From assembly GCA_030609125.1 (NCBI GenBank), contig JAUWCW010000046.1, positions 1 to 10,193 of the forward strand: a stretch of 10,193 nucleotides of DNA. The letters are read 5' to 3'. This stretch comes from JAUWCW01 sp030609125 [NCBI: Candidatus Rokuibacteriota bacterium] (GTDB taxonomy: Bacteria; JAUVQV01). This document shows, one piece after another, positions 1 to 5,748 of the stretch. Made by a program: the position numbers and the translations under genes. The notes under the pieces are model-generated. The model was not told the origin of the DNA. It searched no databases and saw nothing but the letters and a program-made list of their open reading frames with translations. The first letter of the stretch is position 1. Each line of letters begins with the position of its first letter.

Positions 1-243
1 AAAGGCGCCTGACTCGTCGGTGACGTTCTCCTCCTCCTCGCCGTCGATGTATATTTTCGCGCCGACGATCGGGTTACCATCACCGTCGGTCACGGTGCCC
101 CGGACCAGGCCCTTGCCCTGGGAAATCGGGACCGTCGCGGATGTCGGCGACGACGGGTTGCTCGAGCTGCAGGACCAGATGGCCCGAGCGGTAAACGGAA
201 CGGCAATAAACAGGAAAAGTCCGAGTTTGGCAAAGGCTTTCAT
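1..243 (-). CDS. Exported protein with carboxypeptidase-regulatory-like domain (N-terminal part only)
   Basis: The first 81 codons of a gene that runs off the window edge. It begins with an export signal: MKAFAK, then a hydrophobic stretch LGLFLFIAVPF, then TARAIWSC. Cleavage could be by signal peptidase I after ARA (about residue 20), or the Cys in IWSC could be lipidated, although that is a poor lipobox. A Ser/Pro/Thr-rich linker follows (about residues 24-40). Then comes GLVRGTVTDGDGNPIVGAKI and a TDESGAF motif, the pattern of a carboxypeptidase-regulatory-like or CNA-B-type beta-sandwich. Such domains are found in surface and secreted proteins, but the molecular role of this one cannot be told. 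The ATG at 243 is preferred because a GGGGGGG run lies 6 bases upstream; the ATG at 249 directly abuts that run. It has its own promoter and is not part of the nrd operon. Confidence 0.72.
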   Translation of the reverse strand, partial: MKAFAKLGLFLFIAVPFTARAIWSCSSSNPSSPTSATVPISQGKGLVRGTVTDGDGNPIVGAKIYIDGEEEENVTDESGAF

Positions 244-267
244 CTTCATCCCCCCCTGGGAACATCC

Positions 268-296
268 ACGATAAATGTTTGAAAAGCACCTGTCAA
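268..296 (-). promoter_or_regulatory. Predicted sigma-70 promoter of the exported-protein gene
   Basis: Read on the minus strand, a perfect -35 hexamer TTGACA (296-291) is followed after exactly 17 bases by TATCGT (273-268), which matches the TATAAT -10 consensus at four of six positions. The predicted transcription start is near 261, giving a leader of about 18 bases to the ATG at 243. The position, spacing and direction all fit the exported-protein gene. No start site has been mapped; this is consensus matching only. Confidence 0.7.
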
Positions 297-325
297 TAAA
301 GATTAGAGAAACCGTCGCAATTTTC

Positions 326-341
326 TGTGACATCCGTCACA
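326..341. promoter_or_regulatory. CRP/FNR-family operator palindrome
   Basis: The sequence TGTGACATCCGTCACA is a perfect TGTGA-N6-TCACA, the consensus bound by CRP-like regulators; its arms are perfect inverted repeats of six bases around ATCC. Its centre (333.5) is about 72 bases upstream of the start predicted from the adjacent promoter (near 261). That is where class I CRP activation sites often sit. Which CRP/FNR-family protein binds cannot be told from the site alone, since several subfamilies, including nitrosative-stress and CO sensors, use related palindromes. Confidence 0.62.
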
Positions 342-414
342 TCAGCGGCGGCGGAGAGAGCCATTCGTCGGTCCGCAAACCTGCGGCGGCACTTCCATCG
401 ACCGTTTCGCAATG

Positions 415-1095
415 CTAACGGAGGCGGGAAACCGCCTCTCTGAGGCCGCTCATCTCCTCATCCGTGGGCCGCTTCGTGTCCGCAAGCGCCGGGTCGAGGA
501 CGCGGCGCGGGTCGAACGCCTGAAGAATGTACTCCGATGACACCGGTACCCGGGAGGCGATCCTCTCGACTGCCCGGCGGTCCAGAAGTCCGGGAACGAA
601 GGTGGTGCGGAAACGATGGGGAAGACCGGAGCGCACGACGAGGTCCATGGAAGAGAGTATCGTTTCCGGGTCGACGTCCACTCCCGCCAGACGGGAGTAA
701 CTCCCGCGCTCGAAGGGAGCCTTCAGGTCCATGTCCACGGCCTGCACGAGGTCCTCTTTCACGAGGCCGGCGATGACGGCGGGGCGGCTCCCGTTGGTGT
801 CGAGCTTGACTGCCAGCCCGGCGGAGCGAAAGGCGCGCAGAAGCCCGGGGAGCCGCGGGTGAAGCGTCGGCTCGCCTCCGCTGACGACAACCCCCTCCAC
901 CCAGCCCGCGAGCTCACCGAGCCTTTCCAGGACCTTTTCAAGAGGCACGTCGGGGACACCTTCCGCCCCGCCGACCAGCTCGGAGTTGTGGCAGAAGGGG
1001 CAGCGGAAGTTGCACCCCGGCAGAAAAACGACGGCCGCAAGCTTCCCCGGCCAGTCGATGAACGACGTGTCGAGGAAGCCTTTTATACTTAGCAG
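415..1095 (-). CDS. nrdG: Anaerobic ribonucleotide reductase activating protein (radical SAM)
   Basis: Radical-SAM activase that uses S-adenosylmethionine and a [4Fe-4S] cluster to install the glycyl radical on NrdD. Counted from the CTG at 1095 (226 residues), the cluster motif is C28-NFR-C32-PF-C35-HN, the SAM-binding motif is SGGEP at 72-76, and KLDTNGS at 97-103 forms a further core strand. The opening GFLDTSFIDWPGK is typical of the NrdG2-like activases (TIGR02495 type). The start is uncertain. No ATG, GTG or TTG exists in frame between the overlapping redoxin gene and the conserved N-terminus. CTG at 1095, or ATA at 1086 just after the redoxin stop, are the nearest candidates. The only upstream ATG (1296) would add about 67 residues that are a shadow of the redoxin gene. 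It is the last gene of the nrdD operon. Confidence 0.88.
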   Translation of the reverse strand: MLSIKGFLDTSFIDWPGKLAAVVFLPGCNFRCPFCHNSELVGGAEGVPDVPLEKVLERLGELAGWVEGVVVSGGEPTLHPRLPGLLRAFRSAGLAVKLDTNGSRPAVIAGLVKEDLVQAVDMDLKAPFERGSYSRLAGVDVDPETILSSMDLVVRSGLPHRFRTTFVPGLLDRRAVERIASRVPVSSEYILQAFDPRRVLDPALADTKRPTDEEMSGLREAVSRLR

Positions 1096-1328
1096 CGGCC
1101 TTCGATTTCCCTGTTGATCCTGATCGCCCCGGTGACGATCTCGCCGTCCCCTGTCAGGAGGATCGGCAGCTGCTTCTCCGCCACTCCCACCAGCTCGTAG
1201 TACGCCAACTCGGCAAGTCCGTCGGCGGTCATGATGTCGAAAAAATCGACACTCTTCTGCGCCTCCTCCGGCATCCTCTTCTTGACCCAGTCGCACTTCT
1301 CACAGCCCGGCTTCGTAAAGAGCTTCAT
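1089..1328 (-). CDS. Small glutaredoxin/thioredoxin-fold protein, NrdH-like
   Basis: A 79-residue redoxin with the fold's active-site pattern near the N-terminus: MKLFTKPGCEKC has C9-E-K-C12 after the first strand, and LPILL around P55 fits the cis-proline that faces the active site in thioredoxin-fold proteins. It probably carries electrons as a dithiol. Lying between nrdD and nrdG, it is the likely reductant of the NrdD active-site cysteines (inference). The start at 1328 is chosen because an AGGGGA ribosome-binding site lies 7 bases upstream and the product begins directly at the first strand; an ATG at 1349 would add seven residues. The protein ends in Cys79 immediately before the stop codon. 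That stop overlaps the beginning of the nrdG frame, so the two are probably translationally coupled. A general glutaredoxin role cannot be excluded. Confidence 0.8.
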   Translation of the reverse strand: MKLFTKPGCEKCDWVKKRMPEEAQKSVDFFDIMTADGLAELAYYELVGVAEKQLPILLTGDGEIVTGAIRINREIEGRC

Positions 1329-1364
1329 CCCGTTTTCCCCTGCCTTCATCTTCCTCTCTCCCTC

Positions 1365-3482
1365 TCAGACCTCGAAGTATCCGTGGCTGCGAAAGCGGTC
1401 TTTCAGCTCTCCCCTTTTCCCCCTGTTCCACGACGACACCCGCGTGAAATAGCCGGTGATGCGGGTGATGCCGTCCACCTCGTCCGAACCGCAATAGCCG
1501 CACGTCGGCTGCAGCCCCCTGGAGGTCTTGAGGCAGCTGTTGCAGGTTGTGAACTCCGGGGAGAAGGCTATCTGGTCGTTGTTGGTGTGGCGGAAGGTCT
1601 TGACAACAAAGTCCGCCAGCGAGTCCGCCGACGGCCTCGACTCGCCGAGCCACACATGGGTCAGCGAACCCGCGGAAATGAGCGGATGAAAAACGCCTTC
1701 TCTCTTCACGCGCTCGATGGGGCTCATGGGGGCGTGAACGTTGAGGTACGTGGAATTGGAGTAGTAGACCTCCCCCCGGTCGGCGTCTCCCTTGAGATAG
1801 AGACCCGCTTCGTCGGGGTGGTACCTCAGGTCGAGGCGGGCGAAACGATAGGCCGTCGACTCCGCCGGCGTCTGCTCCAGGACGAAACGCATCCCATACT
1901 TTTCGCCCAGCCTGGCGGCCACAAGATTCATGTGGGAGATGACCTTCAGGCCGAAGCGGTAGGCCTCCTCGTCCTCGTGCATTTCCCTGCCGGTGTGGGC
2001 CTGGACCAGCTCGTTGAGACCCACCATGCCGACCAGGTACGTCACCCGGTGCATCCTCAGGTACTGCTCGCCGTCGGGGTCCATGGTGAGCAGGGCCAGC
2101 GGCCCGCGCATCCCGAGGGCGAGAAGCTTCTCGATAAAGGTCTTCTTCTCGAAGTGGGCCTTGGCTGACAGCTCCATCAGGTCCGTGAGCGTGGCGTAGA
2201 GCGTGGCGTCGTCTCTCTCCGCACGGTAGGCGACGCGCGGGAGGTTGAGGGAGACGTTCTGCAGCGCCGAGTACCGCATCTTCCACGGATGCTTCGCGTC
2301 CTCCAGGTCGCTGGCGTCGAGTTTGAAGGAAAGGCGGCAGCATTCGGATATCTTCGCCGTATCGCCGCGATCGAAGACGAAATACGTGTTCCCCATTTCC
2401 GCCGCCACTTCGCAGATCTGCCGCAGAAACCCCTCGTGGCCCGGTGTGCGGAAGAACTTCTCGGTGATGTGAACAAGCGGCTTGGGAAAGAAGAAGGGCC
2501 TCCCCGAGCCGTCTCCCTCCATGTAGACCTCGAAAAGAGCGCGGACGAAGCCCTGGGCTTCCTTCTCGTACTCACCGTAGGTCTTGCCGGTGTACTCGCC
2601 TCCCGGCCCGATGGCCGGAACGGACTCAAAGTGCTTCGGCACCTCCCAGTAGAGGTTTATGTCCGAGAAGATCGCCTGACCGCCCCTGGCCACCGCCTGC
2701 TGGGAATACTCAAAAATCAGGATCTGGGCGAGCTGCCGTATTTCGCGCTCCGACAGCCCCACCAGGTAGGGCGCGAAGAAGATGTTGACGGCGTCCCAGC
2801 CTATGGCCCCGGCGAAGTGACTCTGCAGGGCGGCGGAGAACTTCACCATGTGGGCCAGCAGGACCTCCGGGTGTTTGGCCGGCTTGGCGATGGAGAGGGC
2901 ATGGGGAAAGTTCAGCCCGTACTTCTTGACGTATTCGAGGGACTGGCCGGAGCAGTAGGGCCGGTCGATGAAGCCCAGGTCGTGAAGGTGAAGATCGCCC
3001 TTCGTGTGGGCGTCGGCCACGTCCTGGGAGAAGACCTGCAGGAGGGCGAACTCCTTCTTGATGTTCTCCGCAAGGGTAAGGTTGGTCGCCTCCGGGCCGT
3101 GGGGAACGTTGGCGTTCTCCTTGTTGGGCGACATGATCAGCTGCTCCACGTCGTAGAGGGGCATGCCCAGGCGGGTGTGCATCCGCCTGGCCTTTTCAAG
3201 GCCGTACTCGAGAAGCTTCGCATCCACGAGCTCCCGGACCAGGGGCGCCGTCAGCACCTTGGTGCGGAACGCGAGTATCTCCTGCTCCACCTCCTCGCTG
3301 ATCTTTTCCGCCGTCTCCCGGTCGATGCAGGTCTCCCGGATGAGGGCGTCGACGATCCGACCGCGGTCCCAGTCGACCATCCCGTCCGACGAGGTCCGGA
3401 CGAAGAGTGCATTGTCCGTGGTCTCATCGTGAACGAGTTCTTTTCTTTTCAGATCCATCCCTGCACGACCCTCAACTTCCAT
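1365..3482 (-). CDS. nrdD: Anaerobic (class III) ribonucleoside-triphosphate reductase
   Basis: Oxygen-sensitive glycyl-radical enzyme that reduces ribonucleoside triphosphates to deoxyribonucleotides for DNA synthesis without oxygen. The product has 705 residues, a usual length. An N-terminal ATP-cone (about residues 26-118) should bind ATP/dATP and set overall activity. The alpha/beta barrel follows, with the cysteine pair CC at 381-382 in SECCRLSF and C177 as candidate active-site thiols. The C-terminus carries a four-cysteine zinc site (C647, C650, C661, C664) and the glycyl-radical motif RITGYF with Gly677. The start at 3482 has a G-rich run about 5 bases upstream; an ATG at 3458 (MDLKRKEL) is an alternative. 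It is the first gene of an operon with a CxxC redoxin and nrdG, and has NrdR-type sites upstream. The neighbouring redoxin suggests the redoxin-dependent type. Confidence 0.96.
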   Translation of the reverse strand: MEVEGRAGMDLKRKELVHDETTDNALFVRTSSDGMVDWDRGRIVDALIRETCIDRETAEKISEEVEQEILAFRTKVLTAPLVRELVDAKLLEYGLEKARRMHTRLGMPLYDVEQLIMSPNKENANVPHGPEATNLTLAENIKKEFALLQVFSQDVADAHTKGDLHLHDLGFIDRPYCSGQSLEYVKKYGLNFPHALSIAKPAKHPEVLLAHMVKFSAALQSHFAGAIGWDAVNIFFAPYLVGLSEREIRQLAQILIFEYSQQAVARGGQAIFSDINLYWEVPKHFESVPAIGPGGEYTGKTYGEYEKEAQGFVRALFEVYMEGDGSGRPFFFPKPLVHITEKFFRTPGHEGFLRQICEVAAEMGNTYFVFDRGDTAKISECCRLSFKLDASDLEDAKHPWKMRYSALQNVSLNLPRVAYRAERDDATLYATLTDLMELSAKAHFEKKTFIEKLLALGMRGPLALLTMDPDGEQYLRMHRVTYLVGMVGLNELVQAHTGREMHEDEEAYRFGLKVISHMNLVAARLGEKYGMRFVLEQTPAESTAYRFARLDLRYHPDEAGLYLKGDADRGEVYYSNSTYLNVHAPMSPIERVKREGVFHPLISAGSLTHVWLGESRPSADSLADFVVKTFRHTNNDQIAFSPEFTTCNSCLKTSRGLQPTCGYCGSDEVDGITRITGYFTRVSSWNRGKRGELKDRFRSHGYFEV

Positions 3483-3544
3483 GACACCCCCCCCGGATAG
3501 AACACGGTTCCCGCCAGCTCCTCATCGAGGCAATGGGAAAAGAA

Positions 3545-3560
3545 TGCCCGTATCTTGTGC
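3545..3560 (-). promoter_or_regulatory. Second, degenerate NrdR box upstream of nrdD
   Basis: On the minus strand this reads GCACAAGATACGGGCA. Its first ten bases match the same half of the neighbouring NrdR box at nine positions; the other half is degenerate. It starts exactly 31 bases from that box, the three-turn helical spacing at which NrdR boxes usually occur in pairs. Taken alone it would not be called; the spacing and shared half-site make it plausible. It lies 62 bases upstream of the nrdD start codon. Confidence 0.5.
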
Positions 3561-3575
3561 CATAAAAGGAGAAGG

Positions 3576-3591
3576 ACACAATATCTTGTGT
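3576..3591. promoter_or_regulatory. NrdR box upstream of nrdD
   Basis: The sequence ACACAATATCTTGTGT matches the NrdR consensus acaCwAtATaTwGtgt at 15 of 16 positions and is a near-perfect palindrome. NrdR is the ATP/dATP-sensing repressor of ribonucleotide reductase operons, and the site lies about 94 bases upstream of nrdD, the first gene of such an operon. No nrdR gene is in the window. Binding presumably shuts the operon down when dATP is plentiful (known for the family, inferred here). Confidence 0.78.
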
Positions 3592-3718
3592 ACCCTGGTA
3601 AGGATATTCAACAAAGATGAAAGCTGATTTTTCTTTTTTTTCTCTTTCTGTCCTTTACAAAGTCCTCATATCTTGCTATTTCTCGAAAAACAACAATATG
3701 CCACTGCATTATCACTTA

Positions 3719-3735
3719 TATAACAGATAGTTATA
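3719..3735. repeat. AT-rich inverted repeat, operator-like
   Basis: TATAAC-AGATA-GTTATA is a perfect six-base inverted repeat around a five-base spacer in the AT-rich middle of the rex-nrdD gap. It is too AT-rich and short to be a stable RNA hairpin, so a protein-binding site is the more likely meaning, if any. It does not match the Rex, NrdR or FNR consensus. In AT-rich DNA such a repeat may arise by chance. Confidence 0.3.
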
Positions 3736-3766
3736 GAAATATGTATGAGAAACTGCTTAAATTATT

Positions 3767-3784
3767 TTCTTACCGATGTAAGAA
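3767..3784 (-). terminator. Possible weak terminator hairpin after rex
   Basis: TTCTTAC-CGAT-GTAAGAA forms a perfect seven-base stem with a tetraloop. Read with rex transcription (minus strand), the stem is followed by AATAATTT rather than a clean run of T, and the stem is poor in G and C. It may help to end the rex operon transcript, or it may be a binding site. It lies about 150 bases past the rex stop. Confidence 0.28.
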
Positions 3785-3858
3785 GCAGGCCCCCGGGCCG
3801 GAAGAACAGGTTTTGGAAGGGTTTCATGAGAGCCATTGAAAAGAGAAGCGGGGCATTG

Positions 3859-3927
3859 GCGGCGCAGAGTCGAGCCGAGGGGCCGGAGCGAGGTGCGTGA
3901 CGCAGTCGCAGGCCGGCTCTGCGCCGC
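3859..3927. repeat. GC-rich imperfect palindrome just after rex (REP-like)
   Basis: Perfect 11-base arms, GCGGCGCAGAG (3859-3869) and CTCTGCGCCGC (3917-3927), enclose 47 bases that contain a nested stem: GCGA (3888-3891) pairs with TCGC (3906-3909) around TGCG-TGA-CGCA (3894-3904). The element begins five bases after the rex stop codon. As RNA it would fold into a long stem and could protect or end the operon transcript, but no run of T follows on the rex strand, so a simple intrinsic terminator is doubtful. The size, GC content and nested symmetry resemble dispersed REP-type intergenic elements. No second copy is seen in this window. Confidence 0.6.
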
Positions 3928-3932
3928 TGGGG

Positions 3933-4571
3933 CTATTTCTTGCCGGTGACGAAGAAGGAGAGCACTCCCAGATCGACAGCCAGGTCGACGTTGCGGATCT
4001 TGACCCCCGGCCGCCCCTGGAGCTTGACGGGAGCAAAGTTGAGGATCGCCTGCACACCCGCCTTCACGAGCGACTCCACCACCTCCTCCGCCGCCGGCGC
4101 CGGGACCGCAACGATGGCGATCTTGATTCCCTTTTCACTGATAGTCTCCTCCAGTTCGTCCATGGGGAAGACCTTGTACTGTGAGTGGAGCTTCTCCGGG
4201 AGGGAGTCCGGGTTCTTGTCGAAAACGGCGGAAATGACAAAGCCGTACTCCTGGAAGCCCCGGTACGCAAGGAGGGCCGACCCGAGGTGGCCGGACCCGA
4301 TAAGGGCGACCTCCCAGACGTCCACCAGGCCGAGGATCTTTTTGAGATCGACATAGAGGTCCTTCACGTAGTATCCCACCCCCCTGACGCCGAGCTCGCC
4401 GAAATAGGCGAAGTCCTTCCTCACCTGGGCGGCCTTGAATCCGCACCCCTCGGAGAGGGCGTAGGAAGAGACCACCTTGACGCCGTCCCGGTGCAGCTGG
4501 GTAACGTAACGAAGATATATGGACAGTCTCTGGACCGTCGCCTCGGGTATCTTGCTCTCTCTATATTGCAT
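3933..4571 (-). CDS. rex: Redox-sensing transcriptional repressor Rex
   Basis: DNA-binding repressor that senses the NADH/NAD+ ratio and typically controls fermentation and respiration genes; rising NADH releases it from DNA. The 212 residues match the family length. The N-terminal winged helix (about 1-80) holds RKDFAYFGELGVRGVGY at 51-67, a family hallmark around the recognition region. The Rossmann domain has IGSGHLGSAL at 91-100 (G92, G94, G97 binding the dinucleotide), D118 at the end of the second strand, NFAPVKL at 178-184, and the C-terminal VDLAVDLGVLSFF at 195-207. A GGAGGAGG ribosome-binding site precedes the ATG. Its start overlaps the end of acpS by 11 bases, so it is translated with the operon upstream. 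No Rex box (TTGTGAAATATTTCACAA type) was seen in the window, so its targets probably lie elsewhere. Confidence 0.95.
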   Translation of the reverse strand: MQYRESKIPEATVQRLSIYLRYVTQLHRDGVKVVSSYALSEGCGFKAAQVRKDFAYFGELGVRGVGYYVKDLYVDLKKILGLVDVWEVALIGSGHLGSALLAYRGFQEYGFVISAVFDKNPDSLPEKLHSQYKVFPMDELEETISEKGIKIAIVAVPAPAAEEVVESLVKAGVQAILNFAPVKLQGRPGVKIRNVDLAVDLGVLSFFVTGKK

Positions 4572-4983
4572 GTTCCTCCTCCACCTTCCCAGCCCTGCCC
4601 ACCGCCACTGCCTGGGCGACGGCGGCCTTTTCAGAATGGCTCAGGCTCAGGAATATATTTTCCACTCCCCGTGAAACGGCCAGCCGGCGTGTCTCACCGT
4701 GAAGACGCACCAGGGGCCGACCCATTTTCCCCGCCACAACCTCTATCTCGCACATCCGGCACCCCCCCCGGAATCCCTGTCCGAGGGCCTTGATCACCGC
4801 CTCCTTCGCGGCAAAGCGCGCCGAGAAGTCCTGCGCCGGCCTGCGGGAGCGCCGGGAGTAATCCACCTCCGCCGCCGTGAAAACCCTGGCGATGAAGCGC
4901 TCTCCCCACCGTTTCAGGGCCCGGTCCATCCTCGGGATATCCACGATGTCGACCCCGATGCCCGTCACCCTCTCCTCCGGCAT
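4561..4983 (-). CDS. acpS: Holo-[acyl-carrier-protein] synthase
   Basis: Transfers the 4'-phosphopantetheine arm of coenzyme A to a serine of apo-acyl carrier protein, making it active for fatty-acid synthesis. The 140 residues are slightly long for the trimeric AcpS family. The N-terminal GIGVDIVDI at 8-16 includes D12, and FAAKEAVIKALG at 57-68 includes E61; these two acidic residues bind magnesium in the family. A C-terminal LSLSHSEKAA (112-121) is the usual third motif. An unusual C75-R-M-C78 pair sits in the segment after the second motif. A GGGAG site lies about 8 bases upstream of the ATG. The gene is 24 bases after pdxJ and overlaps rex by 11 bases. Its extreme C-terminus (KVEEEHAI) is partly shaped by encoding the rex ribosome-binding site. 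Confidence 0.95.
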   Translation of the reverse strand: MPEERVTGIGVDIVDIPRMDRALKRWGERFIARVFTAAEVDYSRRSRRPAQDFSARFAAKEAVIKALGQGFRGGCRMCEIEVVAGKMGRPLVRLHGETRRLAVSRGVENIFLSLSHSEKAAVAQAVAVGRAGKVEEEHAI

Positions 4984-5007
4984 TTCATCTACTCCCGCCC
5001 ATCGCCG

Positions 5008-5748
5008 TCACGGCAGGAGCTCCTTCATTTCGCGCACGGCCCTCTCCAAGCCGACAAAGACGGCCCGCGAAACAATGCTGTGGCCGATGTTCAGCTCCTC
5101 GATCTCTCCGATGGCGATGACGGGAAAGACGTTCCGGTAATTCAGTCCGTGCCCGGCATGGATACGCAGCCCCATCTCCGCACCCAGCGCAGCGGCGCGC
5201 CTTATCTTTTCCAGCTCCCCGGACACCCTGTCACCCGCGGCCTCGGAGTACTTCCCCGTGTTTATCTCGATGGCTTCGGCCCCCGTCTCCCGGCTCGCCC
5301 GCACCTGGCGCGGCACGGGGTCAACGAAGAGGGCCACCCTGATGCCCGCCTTCTGGAGGCGCCGCACGACACGGGTCAGGGATCGGACCTGTCCGGCCGC
5401 GTCGAGCCCCCCCTCAGTGGTTATCTCTTCCCTCTTTTCCGGGACGAGAGTGACAAGGTCGGGGCCGAGGCGGGAGGCGATGCGAACCATCTCGGCGACC
5501 GCGGCCATCTCCATGTCGATCCCGGTCTGGACGGTCCGTCGAAGAAGCTCCAGGTCCCGGTCCTGGATGTGCCTCCGGTCTTCCCTCAAGTGGACCGTTA
5601 TCTGGTCCGCTCCTCCGAGCTCGGCCAGCACGGCGGCCCGAACCGGATCGGGCTCTCGCCCGCGCCGGGCCTGGCGCAGGGTGGCGACGTGGTCGATGTT
5701 CACTCCCAGGCGTATTCTTCTCACCCCTATTCCGTTTCTGTCTATCAC
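5008..5748 (-). CDS. pdxJ: Pyridoxine 5'-phosphate synthase
   Basis: Condenses 3-amino-2-oxopropyl phosphate with 1-deoxyxylulose 5-phosphate to form pyridoxine 5'-phosphate in the DXP-dependent vitamin B6 pathway; a cytosolic TIM-barrel enzyme. From the GTG at 5748 (246 residues) the motifs are [12 protein letters not shown] at 17-28, HLREDRRHI at 53-61, E80, LVPEKREE at 101-108 with TTEGGLD after it, HAGHGLNY at 197-204 and [10 protein letters not shown] at 222-231, all typical. The GTG overlaps the glmM stop as GTGA. A second GTG at 5724 ([14 protein letters not shown]) fits the usual family N-terminus better and has a GGA about 6 bases before it, so the true start may be eight codons later. 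It also shows that the organism makes vitamin B6 by the DXP-dependent route. Confidence 0.96.
   Translation of the reverse strand: MIDRNGIGVRRIRLGVNIDHVATLRQARRGREPDPVRAAVLAELGGADQITVHLREDRRHIQDRDLELLRRTVQTGIDMEMAAVAEMVRIASRLGPDLVTLVPEKREEITTEGGLDAAGQVRSLTRVVRRLQKAGIRVALFVDPVPRQVRASRETGAEAIEINTGKYSEAAGDRVSGELEKIRRAAALGAEMGLRIHAGHGLNYRNVFPVIAIGEIEELNIGHSIVSRAVFVGLERAVREMKELLP

Larger units (their letters stand above)
3483..3932. other. Intergenic region between rex and nrdD, no gene supported
   Basis: This 450-base gap separates the rex stop from the nrdD start. No open frame in it has protein-like character. From about 3600 to 3780 it is strongly AT-rich, unlike the GC-rich genes on both sides, with T-runs near 3628-3646 that read as A-tracts on the nrdD strand and could act as an upstream promoter element. 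It contains the palindrome next to rex, two small AT-rich inverted repeats and a pair of NrdR-type sites, listed separately. The heptamer TATCTTG occurs three times on the plus strand (3551, 3582, 3669), the first two within the NrdR-type sites. I could not assign -35 and -10 hexamers for nrdD with confidence; TTGTGT at 3581-3576 followed about 17-19 bases later by a poor -10 is the best I see. Confidence 0.6.

Noticed and set aside
80-289. Minus-strand frame of 69 codons overlapping the exported-protein gene
   Set aside because: The alternative frame starting at 243 has a signal sequence, a ribosome-binding site and a recognisable domain; this one has none.
373-386. CCGCA-AACC-TGCGG hairpin after nrdG as a terminator
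   Set aside because: The stem is only five bases and no run of T follows on the nrdG strand.
1096-1296. Extension of nrdG upstream to the ATG at 1296
   Set aside because: Those codons are the redoxin gene read in another frame, Arg- and Gly-rich, and precede the normal family N-terminus.
2289-3500. Long plus-strand open frame of about 400 codons opposite nrdD
   Set aside because: It mirrors nrdD, shows no recognisable motif, and long antisense frames are expected in GC-rich coding DNA.
3555-3563. TGGCAC on the minus strand as a sigma-54 promoter -24 element
   Set aside because: No TTGC-type -12 element follows at the required distance.
3789-3800. GGCCCCCGGGCC as a terminator stem
   Set aside because: The arms leave almost no loop and no T-run follows on either strand.
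3483-3932. Rex box or FNR box controlling nrdD or rex
   Set aside because: I found no match to the TTGTGA-N6-TCACAA or TTGAT-N4-ATCAA patterns in the gap; the nearest palindrome fits NrdR instead.
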